Of a DNA stretch of 35,964 nt, positions 19,466 through 28,017 are shown in pieces; the first letter of the stretch is position 1, and every line of letters starts with the position of its first letter. Made by a program: the position numbers and the translations under genes. Source of the stretch: Alphaproteobacteria bacterium (GTDB lineage: Bacteria > Pseudomonadota > Alphaproteobacteria > SHVP01). The stretch spans positions 1 to 35,964 of the forward strand of contig JAPYRS010000013.1 of assembly GCA_029936875.1 (NCBI GenBank). Direction: 5' to 3'. The notes below the pieces were generated by a model. The model was not told where the DNA came from. It saw only the letters and a program-made list of their open reading frames with translations, and did not search any database.

Positions 19466-19582
19466 TCAGTAAGCCGCCGCGATTATAGAGATCGAAACGC
19501 CTGCCGGAACACAAATATTGGCTTGATCGCCACGGTCACCGACCTGGCGGGCCATCCCGTGCCGGGTTTTCAGGGCGGCCAT
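19466..19582 (-). CDS. possible 38-residue ORF of unknown function
   Basis: From ATG 19582 the frame encodes a short basic N-terminal part (MAALKTRHGMARQVGDRGDQ) and a hydrophobic end (ICVPAGVSISIIAAAY), then TGA ten bases before a hairpin with a T-rich tail. The frame is open much further upstream without an obvious start, so a longer or degraded gene is also possible. I recognise no family and the ribosome site is weak. The terminator placement is the main argument for it. Confidence 0.22.
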   Translation of the reverse strand: MAALKTRHGMARQVGDRGDQANICVPAGVSISIIAAAY

Positions 19583-19720
19583 ATTGCCGACATCCCCGCA
19601 ACGGGGTAATAAATACCTAAGTCTTTCAATTGCATAGTGACCATGAGACGGGACGAATTCGTTGGTATGGTCGCGTTCGTCGTCCCACTCCGATCTGCGC
19701 GACGATTGAAGTAAGGTTCT

Positions 19721-20573
19721 ATGTTTTTCATTATCGGTTTAGTTGTCGTCATCGGCTCGGCACTCGGGGGTATTTGCCTCACGGCGACGTCGCCGTGCTC
19801 AACCAGCCTCTCGAAGTCCTGATCATTCTCGGCGGCGCGATGGGCGGTTTCATCATTGCCAACCCAAAGCCGGTTCTGGGCGCGGTCGTCAAAACCCTGG
19901 GACGCCTGCTTAAAGGTCCGCCGCAAAACAAGAAACCCTACCTCGAACTTTTGACGCTTCAATACGCAATTTTCCGGCTCGCCAAATCGAAGGGCATGTT
20001 GACCCTCGAGACATATATTGAAAATCCAGAAGAAAGCGCTTTGTTCGGCGAATATCCGAAGTTTCTGAAGAAGAAGGCCGCCGTCACCTTCCTCTGCGAT
20101 TACTTGCGCCTGATGACCATGGGTACCGACAACCCGCATGAAGTCGAGACGCTTCTGGAAGAAGATATTGAGGCCATGCACGAAGGACCGATTCAGGCCT
20201 CCGACGCCATTCAGGCGATGGCCGACGGACTGCCGGCGTTTGGCATCGTCGCCGCTGTTCTCGGTATCATCAGCACGATGGGCAGCATTACCGACCCCCC
20301 CCCGAGGTTCTTGGTGAGAAAATCGGCGCGGCGCTAGTCGGAACATTTCTCGGAATTCTCATGGCCTATGGATTGGTTGGCCCGATGGCCTCCAATCTTA
20401 AAGGCTATGCCGATATCAAATATTTCAACTGCATCAAGGCCGGACTTCTTGCTCATATGCAGGGATACGCACCGGCGGTCTCGGTCGAATTTTCGCGAAA
20501 GATATTGATGCCGCACGAACGCCCAAGCTTCCTTGAATTGGAAGAAGCCTTGGAGGATGCACCGAGCGCATAG
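19721..20573 (+). pseudogene. motA: flagellar motor stator protein MotA, two frameshifts
   Basis: Inner-membrane stator subunit that couples ion flow to flagellar rotation. ATG 19721 (AAGG upstream) begins MFFIIGLVVVIGSALG; at the G5 run 19764-19768 the frame breaks and continues as YLPHGDVAVLNQPLEVLIILGG in the frame one base earlier. It carries EYPKFLKKKA and LGIISTMGSITD, then breaks again at a C9 run (20295-20303) and continues as EVLGEKIGAALVGTFLG and MAYGLVGPMASNLKGY to TAG 20573. Put together, the pieces give about 285 residues, full MotA length. One base added to each run, or two removed at the C run, restores the frame. As read, no complete MotA can be made. Confidence 0.85.
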
Positions 20574-20588
20574 CGTAAGGAACAGCTT

Positions 20589-21466
20589 ATGTCCGAAGGC
20601 GGCCATGCAATAATAATCAAGAAGGTCCACAAGGGTGGGCACGGGGCCATCACGGCGGCGCTTGGAAAGTTGCCTACGCCGATTTCGTGACCGCGATGAT
20701 GGCCTTTTTTCTGTTGCTATGGCTTCTCGGCGCAACGACCGATGAACAAAAAGCCGGTCTTGCTGATTATTTTGCGCCAACAACCGCAACGACGGCGCGG
20801 GCGAGTGGCGCCGGCGGCATGTTGGCTGGCCGTTCACTTTCGGATGACGTGGTGCTGGTCGGCGAAGGCGGAACGCCTTCGGTTGTCGTTTCGGTTGAAC
20901 CACCGCCAATCGTTTCCGGTAGCGCCGCGCCGACCGACGAAGAAATCGAGCAAGCGGCCGCAGCGGCAGAACAGGAGATGTTCAATGACGCGCTCGAGCA
21001 GATCAAACAGGCGCTCGCCGATTCAGAGGAACTTTCGGAGCTCAGCCGCAACCTGCTGATGGATATGACCAGTGAAGGCATGCGAATCCAAATTATTGAT
21101 CAGGAAGGCGGGTCTTTGTTTGAGAGTGGATCCGCCAGAATGGCACCGCATACAAGAAAGCTTCTTGCGCAGATTGCGCAGGTCGTAAGCCGTCTTCCCA
21201 ATAACCTCTCCATATCCGGGCATACGGATGCGTCGCCATTCCAGCGCGGCGACTATGGCAATTGGGAATTATCGGCTGATCGTGCCCTCGCCAGCCGCCG
21301 CGTGTTAATCGAATCTGGAATCGACCCGGACCGAATTGCCAAGGTATCAGGGCGCGCCGATCATGAGCCTTTAGTCGCTGAAGATCCGTTCTTGCCAGAG
21401 AACCGCAGAATCAGCATTGTCCTCCTGCGCGGTGCAACAGTACTGCCGCCGGAATTGCAAAAGTAA
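20589..21466 (+). pseudogene. motB: flagellar motor stator protein MotB, one frameshift near the start
   Basis: Peptidoglycan-anchoring stator partner of MotA. ATG 20589 has AAGGA nine bases upstream and begins MSEGGHAIIIKKVHKGGHG. The frame then breaks at the G4 run about 20641-20644 and resumes one base earlier as HHGGAWKVAYADFVTAMMAF. That part contains the ion-binding Asp of the single transmembrane helix (AYADFVTAMMAFFLLLWLL). As read, the first frame ends at TGA 20688 after 33 codons. The rest is intact: a charged linker, then the OmpA-like domain (LFESGSARMAPHTRKLL, ISGHTDASPF, NWELSADRALASRRVL, ENRRISIVLL). Initiation at the internal ATG 20696 would lack the N-terminus and the Asp. 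It lies 15 bases after motA. Confidence 0.85.
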
Positions 21467-21500
21467 CTTCGATCGAAATTGTGAGAATGCACCTCAGTTC

Positions 21501-22229
21501 ATGAACCACCCCGCTGATCAAGATTTACTACGCTTCTACCGAACGCGCTCGACACCGTGCCCCTATTTGGAAGGACGGGAAGAGCGGCTGATATTTACCA
21601 GACTCGATGCGAATAACTCCGAGTTCGCGCACGATGTTTTGGCAAAAGCGGGGTTTCGCCGCAGTCACGATATCGCCTACCGGCCGGACTGCGACGACTG
21701 CAAGTCCTGCCAGCCGGTGCGAATTCTCGCTCGCGAATTTCAACCCTCCCGGTCGATGAAAAAAGCCGTGAGTCGCAACCGCCACCTTACGCGTCATGTT
21801 TTGGAGCCGGTTGCTACTGAAGAACATTTCAATCTGTTTGCGAATTACCAGACCGCCCGCCACGAGGGCAGCTCGATGGTCGAAATGGATTACGACGAAT
21901 TCAAATCCATGATCGAGCAAACGCCGGTTGATACCCACCTGTTTGAGTATCGGGATGAAGACGGCAAACTTGTTGGCGGCGCCCTGACGGACCGGCTCGC
22001 GGACGGGATATCGATGGTCTACAGCTACTACGATACCGGGTCCGAACAGCGCAGCCTCGGCACATTCATCGTCCTTGACCACGTCGCCTACGCGGCCGAC
22101 GCGGACCTCCAGTTCGCCTATCTGGGTTACGCCATCGACGGCTGTGCTAATATGGCCTACAAAACGCAGTATCAACCGATCGAAGGCTATGGGGTCGACG
22201 GTTGGGTTGCCATACCAAAACCTAAGTAA
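21501..22229 (+). CDS. bpt: arginyltransferase / aspartate-glutamate leucyltransferase Bpt
   Basis: Aminoacyl-tRNA-protein transferase of the N-degron pathway; bacterial Bpt adds Leu to proteins starting with Asp or Glu, marking them for ClpS-ClpAP. Start ATG 21501 gives 242 residues, the family length; the frame is open earlier into motB but without family sequence. Motifs are RTRSTPCPYLEGREERLIF, FRRSHDIAYRPDCDDCKSCQPVRI with its cysteine cluster, and the acetyltransferase-like C-terminal half with SMVYSYYDTGSEQRSLGTF and YLGYAIDGCANMAYKTQYQP. It follows motB by 34 bases and is intact, unlike the mot genes before it. Confidence 0.95.
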   Translation: MNHPADQDLLRFYRTRSTPCPYLEGREERLIFTRLDANNSEFAHDVLAKAGFRRSHDIAYRPDCDDCKSCQPVRILAREFQPSRSMKKAVSRNRHLTRHVLEPVATEEHFNLFANYQTARHEGSSMVEMDYDEFKSMIEQTPVDTHLFEYRDEDGKLVGGALTDRLADGISMVYSYYDTGSEQRSLGTFIVLDHVAYAADADLQFAYLGYAIDGCANMAYKTQYQPIEGYGVDGWVAIPKPK

Positions 22230-22311
22230 AAACAGCCATTTAGCCGCAATTATACGACTCGGGTATACCCGTTTATCGCGAAAGGGTGTCCACCGCTTAT
22301 CACAAAATCAT

Positions 22312-22340
22312 TTGTTGCCCCAGAAGGTCACCCCTATAAT
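22312..22340 (+). promoter_or_regulatory. sigma70-type promoter for dctP
   Basis: TTGTTG (22312-22317), a 17-base spacer and a consensus TATAAT (22335-22340) precede dctP. A start site near 22347 would leave a leader of about 70 bases. The -35 box is imperfect. This is the best promoter match I saw in the window. Confidence 0.55.
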
Positions 22341-22418
22341 TTCCGCACTTGATGGGAAGGGTCTTGATAAGAGGCTCGCGAAAATAATTTCAGAAAATAA
22401 TGATTCGGGAGGTCCCCA

Positions 22419-23516
22419 ATGAAAAGGCGTGAATTTATCAAAGGCGCAGCCGTCGCAGGCGCAGCGGCGGCCGCATCGACAGTAATTTCGGCTCCGGCAT
22501 TATCGCAGGGCCGCAAAGAGTGGATTGTTGCATCATCGTTCGGCAAGGCCGGTATCCTCGGTCGTCATCTCGATGCGTTTGCAGACTTTGTTACCGCGGC
22601 CACAGGCGGCGAACTTTCGATGAAGGTTTTCCATGCTGGCGAATTGGTCGGCGCATTTGAAAACTTTGACGCCGTTGAATCCGGCACCGCACAGATGGGC
22701 CTCGGCGCCCCGTACTATTGGGCCGGTAAATCAAACGCGATTTCATTTATCGCTGCGATGCCATTTGGATTGAATGCTCAGGAACAGAATGCCTGGTTCT
22801 ATTATGCCGGTGGTATCGAAACCGCTGACAAAATCTACAATCAGTTCGGCATGAAGTTTTTCCCGATGGGAAATACCGGCAACCAAATGGGCGGTTGGTA
22901 CAACAGAGAAATTAATACGATCGAAGATTTCCAGGGCCTTAAGTTCCGCATGCCGGGCCACGGTGGTGAAGTTCTCAAGACGTTCGGTGTCAACGTTGTT
23001 CTGCTTCCGGGCGGCGAAGTTCTTTCGTCCTTGGCGTCAGGCGCGATCGATGGCACGGAATGGATTGGGCCTGCGGCCGATATGGGCTTTGGTCTCTACA
23101 AAGCAGCGAAGTACTACTACTTCCCGGGCTGGCATGAGCCTGCTACAGTTCTTGATGGGTTCATCAACCTTGATGCTTGGAATGCTCTGACCGATTCGCA
23201 ACGTGCGGTGATTGAGCGCGGCGCAGCAGCAACAAACATGCTGATGCTGAGCGAATTCCAGGCGCGTAACGACGCCGCCCTTCAGGCGTTGATCAACGAG
23301 CATAAGGTCGACCTTCGCAAATACCCGGACGCCGTCCTCAACCAGATCGGTGCACGGGCCGGTGAAGTCCTTCAGGACATCGCCTCACGCGATGCGCTTT
23401 CAAAATCGACTTTTGAAGCGATCGTGAAATTCCGGCGCACGGCATTGCGTTGGACCAACACCTCGGAAGGCGCATTCGCCAAGGCGCGTGCGTTACCGTT
23501 TAAGTTCCCCGGCTAG
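22419..23516 (+). CDS. dctP: TRAP transporter substrate-binding protein, DctP family, Tat-exported
   Basis: Periplasmic binding protein of a tripartite ATP-independent transporter. The N-terminus MKRREFIKGAAVAGAAAAASTVISAPALSQG is a twin-arginine signal (RRxFIK, Gly/Ala-rich core, cleavage near ALS-QG). GGGAGG sits seven bases before the ATG. The mature part includes NAISFIAAMPFGLNAQEQNAW, MGNTGNQMGGWYNREI, LKFRMPGHGGEVLKTFG, and DGTEWIGPAADMGFGLYKAAKYYYFPGWHEP, typical of the alpha-keto-acid-binding (TakP-like) group, which often works as a dimer. At 365 residues the length is normal. A strong terminator follows. The membrane subunits are encoded convergently. Substrate specificity is inferred only from resemblance. 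Confidence 0.93.
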   Translation: MKRREFIKGAAVAGAAAAASTVISAPALSQGRKEWIVASSFGKAGILGRHLDAFADFVTAATGGELSMKVFHAGELVGAFENFDAVESGTAQMGLGAPYYWAGKSNAISFIAAMPFGLNAQEQNAWFYYAGGIETADKIYNQFGMKFFPMGNTGNQMGGWYNREINTIEDFQGLKFRMPGHGGEVLKTFGVNVVLLPGGEVLSSLASGAIDGTEWIGPAADMGFGLYKAAKYYYFPGWHEPATVLDGFINLDAWNALTDSQRAVIERGAAATNMLMLSEFQARNDAALQALINEHKVDLRKYPDAVLNQIGARAGEVLQDIASRDALSKSTFEAIVKFRRTALRWTNTSEGAFAKARALPFKFPG

Positions 23517-23540
23517 ATACGCGGAACTTACATATATTGA

Positions 23541-23571
23541 GGGGCGGGTCTTGGGGCCCGCCCCTTTTTTT
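23541..23571 (+). terminator. rho-independent terminator of dctP
   Basis: A 10-base stem (GGGGCGGGTC with GGCCCGCCCC, one G-T pair), a 4-base loop and seven T residues, starting 25 bases after the dctP stop. It isolates dctP from the convergent dctM, whose stop is 22 bases further on. Confidence 0.93.
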
Positions 23572-23592
23572 GTGAGAATGTGGCTGGCCGCC

Positions 23593-24966
23593 TTAGAAAA
23601 TAGCGCGCGGCAACCAGGTCGCAATTCCTGGAAACACGGCGATTATTCCAATCGCTGAAAGCTGAATGACGACGAACGGTAAGACGCCCCGGTAAATATC
23701 AGTTGTCTTGATCTCCGGTGGGGCCGCACCCCGCAGATAAAACAGCGCAAATCCGAACGGTGGCGTGAGGAAACTGGTCTGAAGGTTGATCCCGATCATG
23801 ATCCCAAGCACCAGCGGATCGATGCCAAGCGCAATCAGGATCGGCCCGACGATGGGGACCACCACAAAAATGATTTCAATGAAGTCAAGGAAAAACCCGA
23901 GGAAGAAGATCGCCGCCATGACGACAAACATGGCGCCGAACAATCCGCCCGGCAGGTCGGAAAGAAACTCCTCGATCAATTCATCGCCGCCAAAACCCCT
24001 GAATACGAGCGAAAACATCGACGCCCCGATCAGGATCAGAAAGACCATCGAGGAAATCTTGGTCGTCTCCTGACCGACATCGCGAACCATGCTCCACGTC
24101 AGCCGCTTGTTTTTGACCGCCAATAGCGCAGCGCCGATGGCGCCAACGGCCGCTGATTCTGTTGGCGTCGCGATGCCAAACAGGATCGAACCGAGAACGG
24201 CAACGATCAGGAACATCGGCGGGACGATACCTGTGATAACCAACCAGAACAGTGGCGGTTGATCGGGTTGTGGCGGGACAATCGGGCTCGAACTTGGCTT
24301 CCATATCGCCATGAAAATCTGCCAGCAGATGTAAAGCCCAACCAGCATCAGGCCCGGAAGCAGCGCGCCGGCAAACAAATCGATGACGGTGACGGGTTCG
24401 GGCGCGAGATCGCCGCCGAGCGCTGCCGCCGATTCGTTGGCGCCCTGAAGAATTTCGGCGAGCAGCACAAGGACGATTGACGGCGGAATAATCTGGCCGA
24501 GGGTACCCGACGCACATACAAGGCCGGTCGCGAGTTTCGGGTCATACCCCATCCGCAGCATGATCGGCAGGCTCAAGAGACCCATCGTCACCACGGTCGC
24601 GCCGACAATACCGGTGGACGCCGCCAGCAACATGCCGACCACAATCACGGAAATTCCGAGGCCCCCGCGCAACCGGCCAAATAGCAGCCCCATTGTTTCT
24701 AAAAGCGCGCCAGCAACGTTGGATCGCTCCAGCATTACCCCCATAAAGATGAACAGCGGTACCGCGACCAACACGTCGTTGGTCATGGTGCCAAATATTC
24801 GGAGCGGGTAGGCACCCAGCATTCCCAACGGAAATATGCCCATCCAGTCACCAAGAAACGCGAACAGAAGGGCGACACCGGCAAGCGTGAGGGCAACCGG
24901 GAACCCGGTCAGCAAAATTGCCAGGACCGTCATGAACATGATGAGGCCAAGGACTTCAGGTGCCAT
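23593..24966 (-). CDS. dctM: TRAP transporter large permease DctM
   Basis: Large membrane subunit of the TRAP carrier that performs ion-coupled uptake. The 457 residues are almost wholly hydrophobic with about a dozen helices. Family motifs are VLVAVPLFIFMGVMLERSNVA, TGIVGATVVTMGLLSLPIMLRMGYDPKLATGLVCASGTLGQIIPPSI, and GIMIGINLQTSFLTPPFGFALFYLRG. A central insertion with a soluble Pro-rich loop (SSSPIVPPQPDQPP) makes it slightly long. Its ATG overlaps the dctQ stop by one base (TGATG), so translation is coupled. Confidence 0.95.
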   Translation of the reverse strand: MAPEVLGLIMFMTVLAILLTGFPVALTLAGVALLFAFLGDWMGIFPLGMLGAYPLRIFGTMTNDVLVAVPLFIFMGVMLERSNVAGALLETMGLLFGRLRGGLGISVIVVGMLLAASTGIVGATVVTMGLLSLPIMLRMGYDPKLATGLVCASGTLGQIIPPSIVLVLLAEILQGANESAAALGGDLAPEPVTVIDLFAGALLPGLMLVGLYICWQIFMAIWKPSSSPIVPPQPDQPPLFWLVITGIVPPMFLIVAVLGSILFGIATPTESAAVGAIGAALLAVKNKRLTWSMVRDVGQETTKISSMVFLILIGASMFSLVFRGFGGDELIEEFLSDLPGGLFGAMFVVMAAIFFLGFFLDFIEIIFVVVPIVGPILIALGIDPLVLGIMIGINLQTSFLTPPFGFALFYLRGAAPPEIKTTDIYRGVLPFVVIQLSAIGIIAVFPGIATWLPRAIF

Positions 24967-25523
24967 CAGAGTCCCTCCGCCGCTTCGGTTGGTGAATCGT
25001 CTTCCGCTTTTTCGACATCGATCCCGGCGAGCGTCAGCAAGCTTCGGAGCACGAGCGATAATCCCTGCAGCGCGAACAGCACACAGAAGGCGAGGATCAC
25101 GCCCTTAATCAAGAAAAGGCCGGGCAACCCGCCGGCCTCGGGGGAGGCCTCGAGCCGCCCAAATGAGCGTTGCACCATCGGCACGGCTTTGGTCCAGGTG
25201 ATCCAGAGCAGTGGGAACAACAGAAACGTGGTGCCAATAATATTAACGACCGCCTGATAGCGCGCGCTCGCGGTTCGATAAAAAACATCGATCCGGACGT
25301 GCCCGTTGTGAAGCAGTGTGTAACCGGCGCCGAGCATGAACACGGTGCCATGCATCCAGGTGTAACTTTCCTGCATCCAGATCCAGCCGATGGAAAAGAA
25401 ATAACGGAGAACGACGACCAAAAAGACGTTGAGCACCATGAGAATGGTTAACAGCGAGACGGCACGACCAACAGTATCGTTGATCCAGTCGAGCCCTCGG
25501 ACGATCGGGATCAGTCCACGCAA
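24966..25523 (-). CDS. dctQ: TRAP transporter small permease DctQ
   Basis: Small four-helix membrane subunit of the TRAP carrier. I place the start at TTG 25523: AAGGAG lies eight bases upstream, giving a 185-residue protein beginning near RGLIPIVRGLDWINDTVGRA. The frame is open 12 codons further to 25559, but those codons contain the ribosome site itself. Helices are visible at AVSLLTILMVLNVFLVVVLRYFF, the signature segment WMQESYTWMHGTVFMLGAGYTLLHNGHVRIDV, a third at VVNIIGTTFLLFPLLWITW, and a fourth near GVILAFCVLFALQGLSLVL. It is co-transcribed with dctM. Confidence 0.9.
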   Translation of the reverse strand: MRGLIPIVRGLDWINDTVGRAVSLLTILMVLNVFLVVVLRYFFSIGWIWMQESYTWMHGTVFMLGAGYTLLHNGHVRIDVFYRTASARYQAVVNIIGTTFLLFPLLWITWTKAVPMVQRSFGRLEASPEAGGLPGLFLIKGVILAFCVLFALQGLSLVLRSLLTLAGIDVEKAEDDSPTEAAEGL

Positions 25524-25677
25524 GTCTTGTTCTCCTTGGAGGATACGCAGGGACACCAAACGGCTACTGCTTCGATATTTACCGGAGGCACCCGTATTAA
25601 GCCAGCGCCTTTGGCCGGCGCCGCCCCCTTTTTGAATCGCGATTTACCACAATTTCGTGTGGCGACGGGCGCGCGTC

Positions 25678-28002
25678 CTAATTGGTGAACCGGTTGCTGC
25701 GCGGAAATCCCTTGGGCGCAAGCCTGCCCGCCTGCGCGCGCTTGCCCTCCCATGGCATGAGATCCTCAATCAGATGGACACGACTGCCGCTGTGAAAGGG
25801 AAGACCGTCAACCCGGACGAAAGCGATGGCATCGTTGAGGCCGCCGTCCTTGTAGTGTTGCAGTGTGATGCCCCGGCCCCGGCTCATTTCCGGCAGTTCG
25901 CTGAGCGGGATCACGAGCAGTTTTCGATTCTCACCAATCAGTCCCAAACTATCGCCGTCGGCCGGCGTGCAGACGGTCGCCTCAACATCGCCTTTGACGT
26001 TGAGAACCTGCTTGCCGTTTCGCGTTTGGGCGATGACGTCTTTTTCCTCCGCGATGAAGCCGCGGCCATCACTGGAGGCGACAACCAATCGCCGATCCGG
26101 CTGGTGGACGAATAACGAAATAATGTCTTCGTCGTTGCCGAGATCGGTAAACAGCCTTATCGGCTCGCCGTGACCGCGACCGGCCGGCAAGCGGTCGCAG
26201 GGGATCGTGTAGAAGCGCCCGTTGGTGCCGAACATCAGAATCTTGTCTGTCGTTTCCGCGTGAATCCAGAAACGGGCGCGGTCGCCTTCTTTGTACTTTG
26301 TATCGCCGCCGGGATCGGCGTGGCCACGCACGGTTCGAATCCATCCTTTTTCGGAACAAATTACGGTGACGGGTTCGCGTTCGACCATCGCCTCCAACGG
26401 CATTTCCGTTGGTTCCGGCGCCTCGCCGATGGTAGTGCGGCGGGCGCCAATTTTGGTGGCCGGTCCAAACTTCTTTTTGATGTCCTTGATCTCAATGACG
26501 ATCACCGACCAGCGTTTGTCTTTGTCGCGCGTGAGGCTCTTCAGAGACTTCCGTTCTGTCGCGAGCTCATCGTGCTCCGCCTTCAGCTGCATTTCCTCCA
26601 GCCTCCGCAGCGAACGAAGCCGAAGATTTAGGATGGCTTCGGCCTGCGTGTCGGAAAGCTTGAATTTCTTCCTTAATCGCGGCTTCGGATCGTCGTGTTC
26701 GCGAATAATTTTGATGACGGCATCAATGTTGAGGAAGGCAATGAGATAGCCCTCGAGAACTTCAAGCCGCGCTTCGATTTTCCCGAGGCGATAACGGGTC
26801 CGCCGCAGCAATACCTCATGGCGGTGATCGAGAAACGCCTGCAGCGCTTCCCGCAAATTCATCACCACTGGCGTGCGGCCGCGATCAAGAACATTAAGAT
26901 TGAGGCTGATCCGCACTTCAAGGTCGGTGGTGCGAAACAGCATTTCCATCAGCGTGTCTGCATCGACCGACCGGTTCCGCGGCTCCAGAACGATCCGCAC
27001 CTCTTCGGTCGATTCGTCGCGAATATCGACCAGCAATGGCAGTTTCTTGGCCCCGAGCAGGTCGGCAATACGTTCGATCAACCGCGACTTCTGAACCTGG
27101 AATGGAATTTCGGTGACGACTACCTGGTAAGTCCCGTGACCGACATCTTCCATTTCCCATTTGGCGCGGAGGCGAAACGATCCGCGGCCGGTGCCGTAGG
27201 CTTCCTTGATCGCGGCTTTCGTCTCGACAAGAACGCCGCCGGTTGGAAAATCCGGACCCGGCACAAGTTCGACCAACTTCGCAATGGTGACACGCGGGAA
27301 CTTGATCAGATGGAGAAGCGCGTCACACAGTTCACCGGCATTATGCGGCGGTATCCGTGTCGCCATGCCGACCGCAATGCCGCTTGACCCATTGGCGAGT
27401 AAATTCGGAAACGCCGACGGGAGGACAATCGGTTCTTCTTCCTCCTCGTCGTAGGTCGAGCGAAATTCGACCGTGTCTTCGGCAATGCCAACCATCATCG
27501 CTTCGGCGACTTCGGTGAAGCGCGCCTCGGTGTAGCGCATGGCGGCGGCATTATCGCCGTCGATATTGCCAAAATTCCCCTGCCCATCGACCAGCGGGTA
27601 ACGCGCAGAAAAGGATTGAGAGAGCCGGACAAGCGCGTCGTAGACGGACTGATCACCGTGCGGGTGGTATTTGCCGATGACGTCGCCAACAACGCGGGCG
27701 CACTTTTTGAAACCCGATTTCGGATCGAGTTTGAGTACCCGCATCGCGTACAACAAACGCCGGTGAACCGGTTTCAACCCGTCCCGAGCATCGGGAAGGG
27801 AGCGCGCCGTAATCGTCGAAAGGGCGTAGGCGAGATAGCGATCGCCGAGGGCGCGCGAAAGCGGCTCATCAATGATTGTGCCGCCGTTTTCAGCCGGTGC
27901 GGACTTCGATTTCCGCGGGGAAGGGGGTTTTTTCACCGATTTCGCGCTGCGCAGAGAATTTTTTGGATTGGAAGATTTAGTGGCCACGCGGCCATTATAC
28001 AC
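25678..28002 (-). CDS. parC: DNA topoisomerase IV subunit A ParC
   Basis: Breakage-reunion subunit of topoisomerase IV, which decatenates daughter chromosomes. The 774-residue protein has a basic N-terminal tail (about 1-40), then PLSRALGDRYLAYALSTITARSLPDARDGLKPVHRR and GKYHPHGDQSVYDALVRLSQ (the quinolone-determining region). The active-site Tyr157 is in AAMRYTEARF. The C-terminal half shows a reduced beta-propeller with GRGHGEPIRLF-type turns. This spacing and ending match ParC rather than GyrA. The frame begins with GTG 28002; a second GTG at 27987 sits where transcription from a TATAAT at 27999-27994 would begin. It is 15 bases after recO. Confidence 0.95.
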   Translation of the reverse strand: MYNGRVATKSSNPKNSLRSAKSVKKPPSPRKSKSAPAENGGTIIDEPLSRALGDRYLAYALSTITARSLPDARDGLKPVHRRLLYAMRVLKLDPKSGFKKCARVVGDVIGKYHPHGDQSVYDALVRLSQSFSARYPLVDGQGNFGNIDGDNAAAMRYTEARFTEVAEAMMVGIAEDTVEFRSTYDEEEEEPIVLPSAFPNLLANGSSGIAVGMATRIPPHNAGELCDALLHLIKFPRVTIAKLVELVPGPDFPTGGVLVETKAAIKEAYGTGRGSFRLRAKWEMEDVGHGTYQVVVTEIPFQVQKSRLIERIADLLGAKKLPLLVDIRDESTEEVRIVLEPRNRSVDADTLMEMLFRTTDLEVRISLNLNVLDRGRTPVVMNLREALQAFLDHRHEVLLRRTRYRLGKIEARLEVLEGYLIAFLNIDAVIKIIREHDDPKPRLRKKFKLSDTQAEAILNLRLRSLRRLEEMQLKAEHDELATERKSLKSLTRDKDKRWSVIVIEIKDIKKKFGPATKIGARRTTIGEAPEPTEMPLEAMVEREPVTVICSEKGWIRTVRGHADPGGDTKYKEGDRARFWIHAETTDKILMFGTNGRFYTIPCDRLPAGRGHGEPIRLFTDLGNDEDIISLFVHQPDRRLVVASSDGRGFIAEEKDVIAQTRNGKQVLNVKGDVEATVCTPADGDSLGLIGENRKLLVIPLSELPEMSRGRGITLQHYKDGGLNDAIAFVRVDGLPFHSGSRVHLIEDLMPWEGKRAQAGRLAPKGFPRSNRFTN

Positions 28003-28017
28003 GAGATATGGGGCCGG

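Larger units (their letters stand above)
19396..19720. other. 325-base gap between the flavin reductase gene and motA
   Basis: The gap holds the minus-strand hairpin at 19428-19456 and a possible short minus-strand ORF at 19466-19582. The motA ribosome site (AAGG, about 6 bases before ATG 19721) is at its right edge. I see no confident promoter, RNA gene or recognisable protein remnant. Confidence 0.5.

Noticed and set aside
20295-20303. C9 run in motA as a phase-variation switch
   Set aside because: A second frameshift in motA and one in motB would remain, so slippage at this run alone cannot restore the stator.
19570-20346. Long minus-strand open frame across motA (258 codons)
   Set aside because: The plus strand encodes clear MotA segments throughout; the antisense frame has no recognisable domain.
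21528-22175. Minus-strand open frame antisense to bpt (215 codons)
   Set aside because: Shadow of a well-conserved gene on the plus strand; no motif or start signal.
26695-27387. Plus-strand open frame antisense to parC (230 codons)
   Set aside because: parC is complete and conserved on the minus strand; the antisense frame is low in recognisable features.
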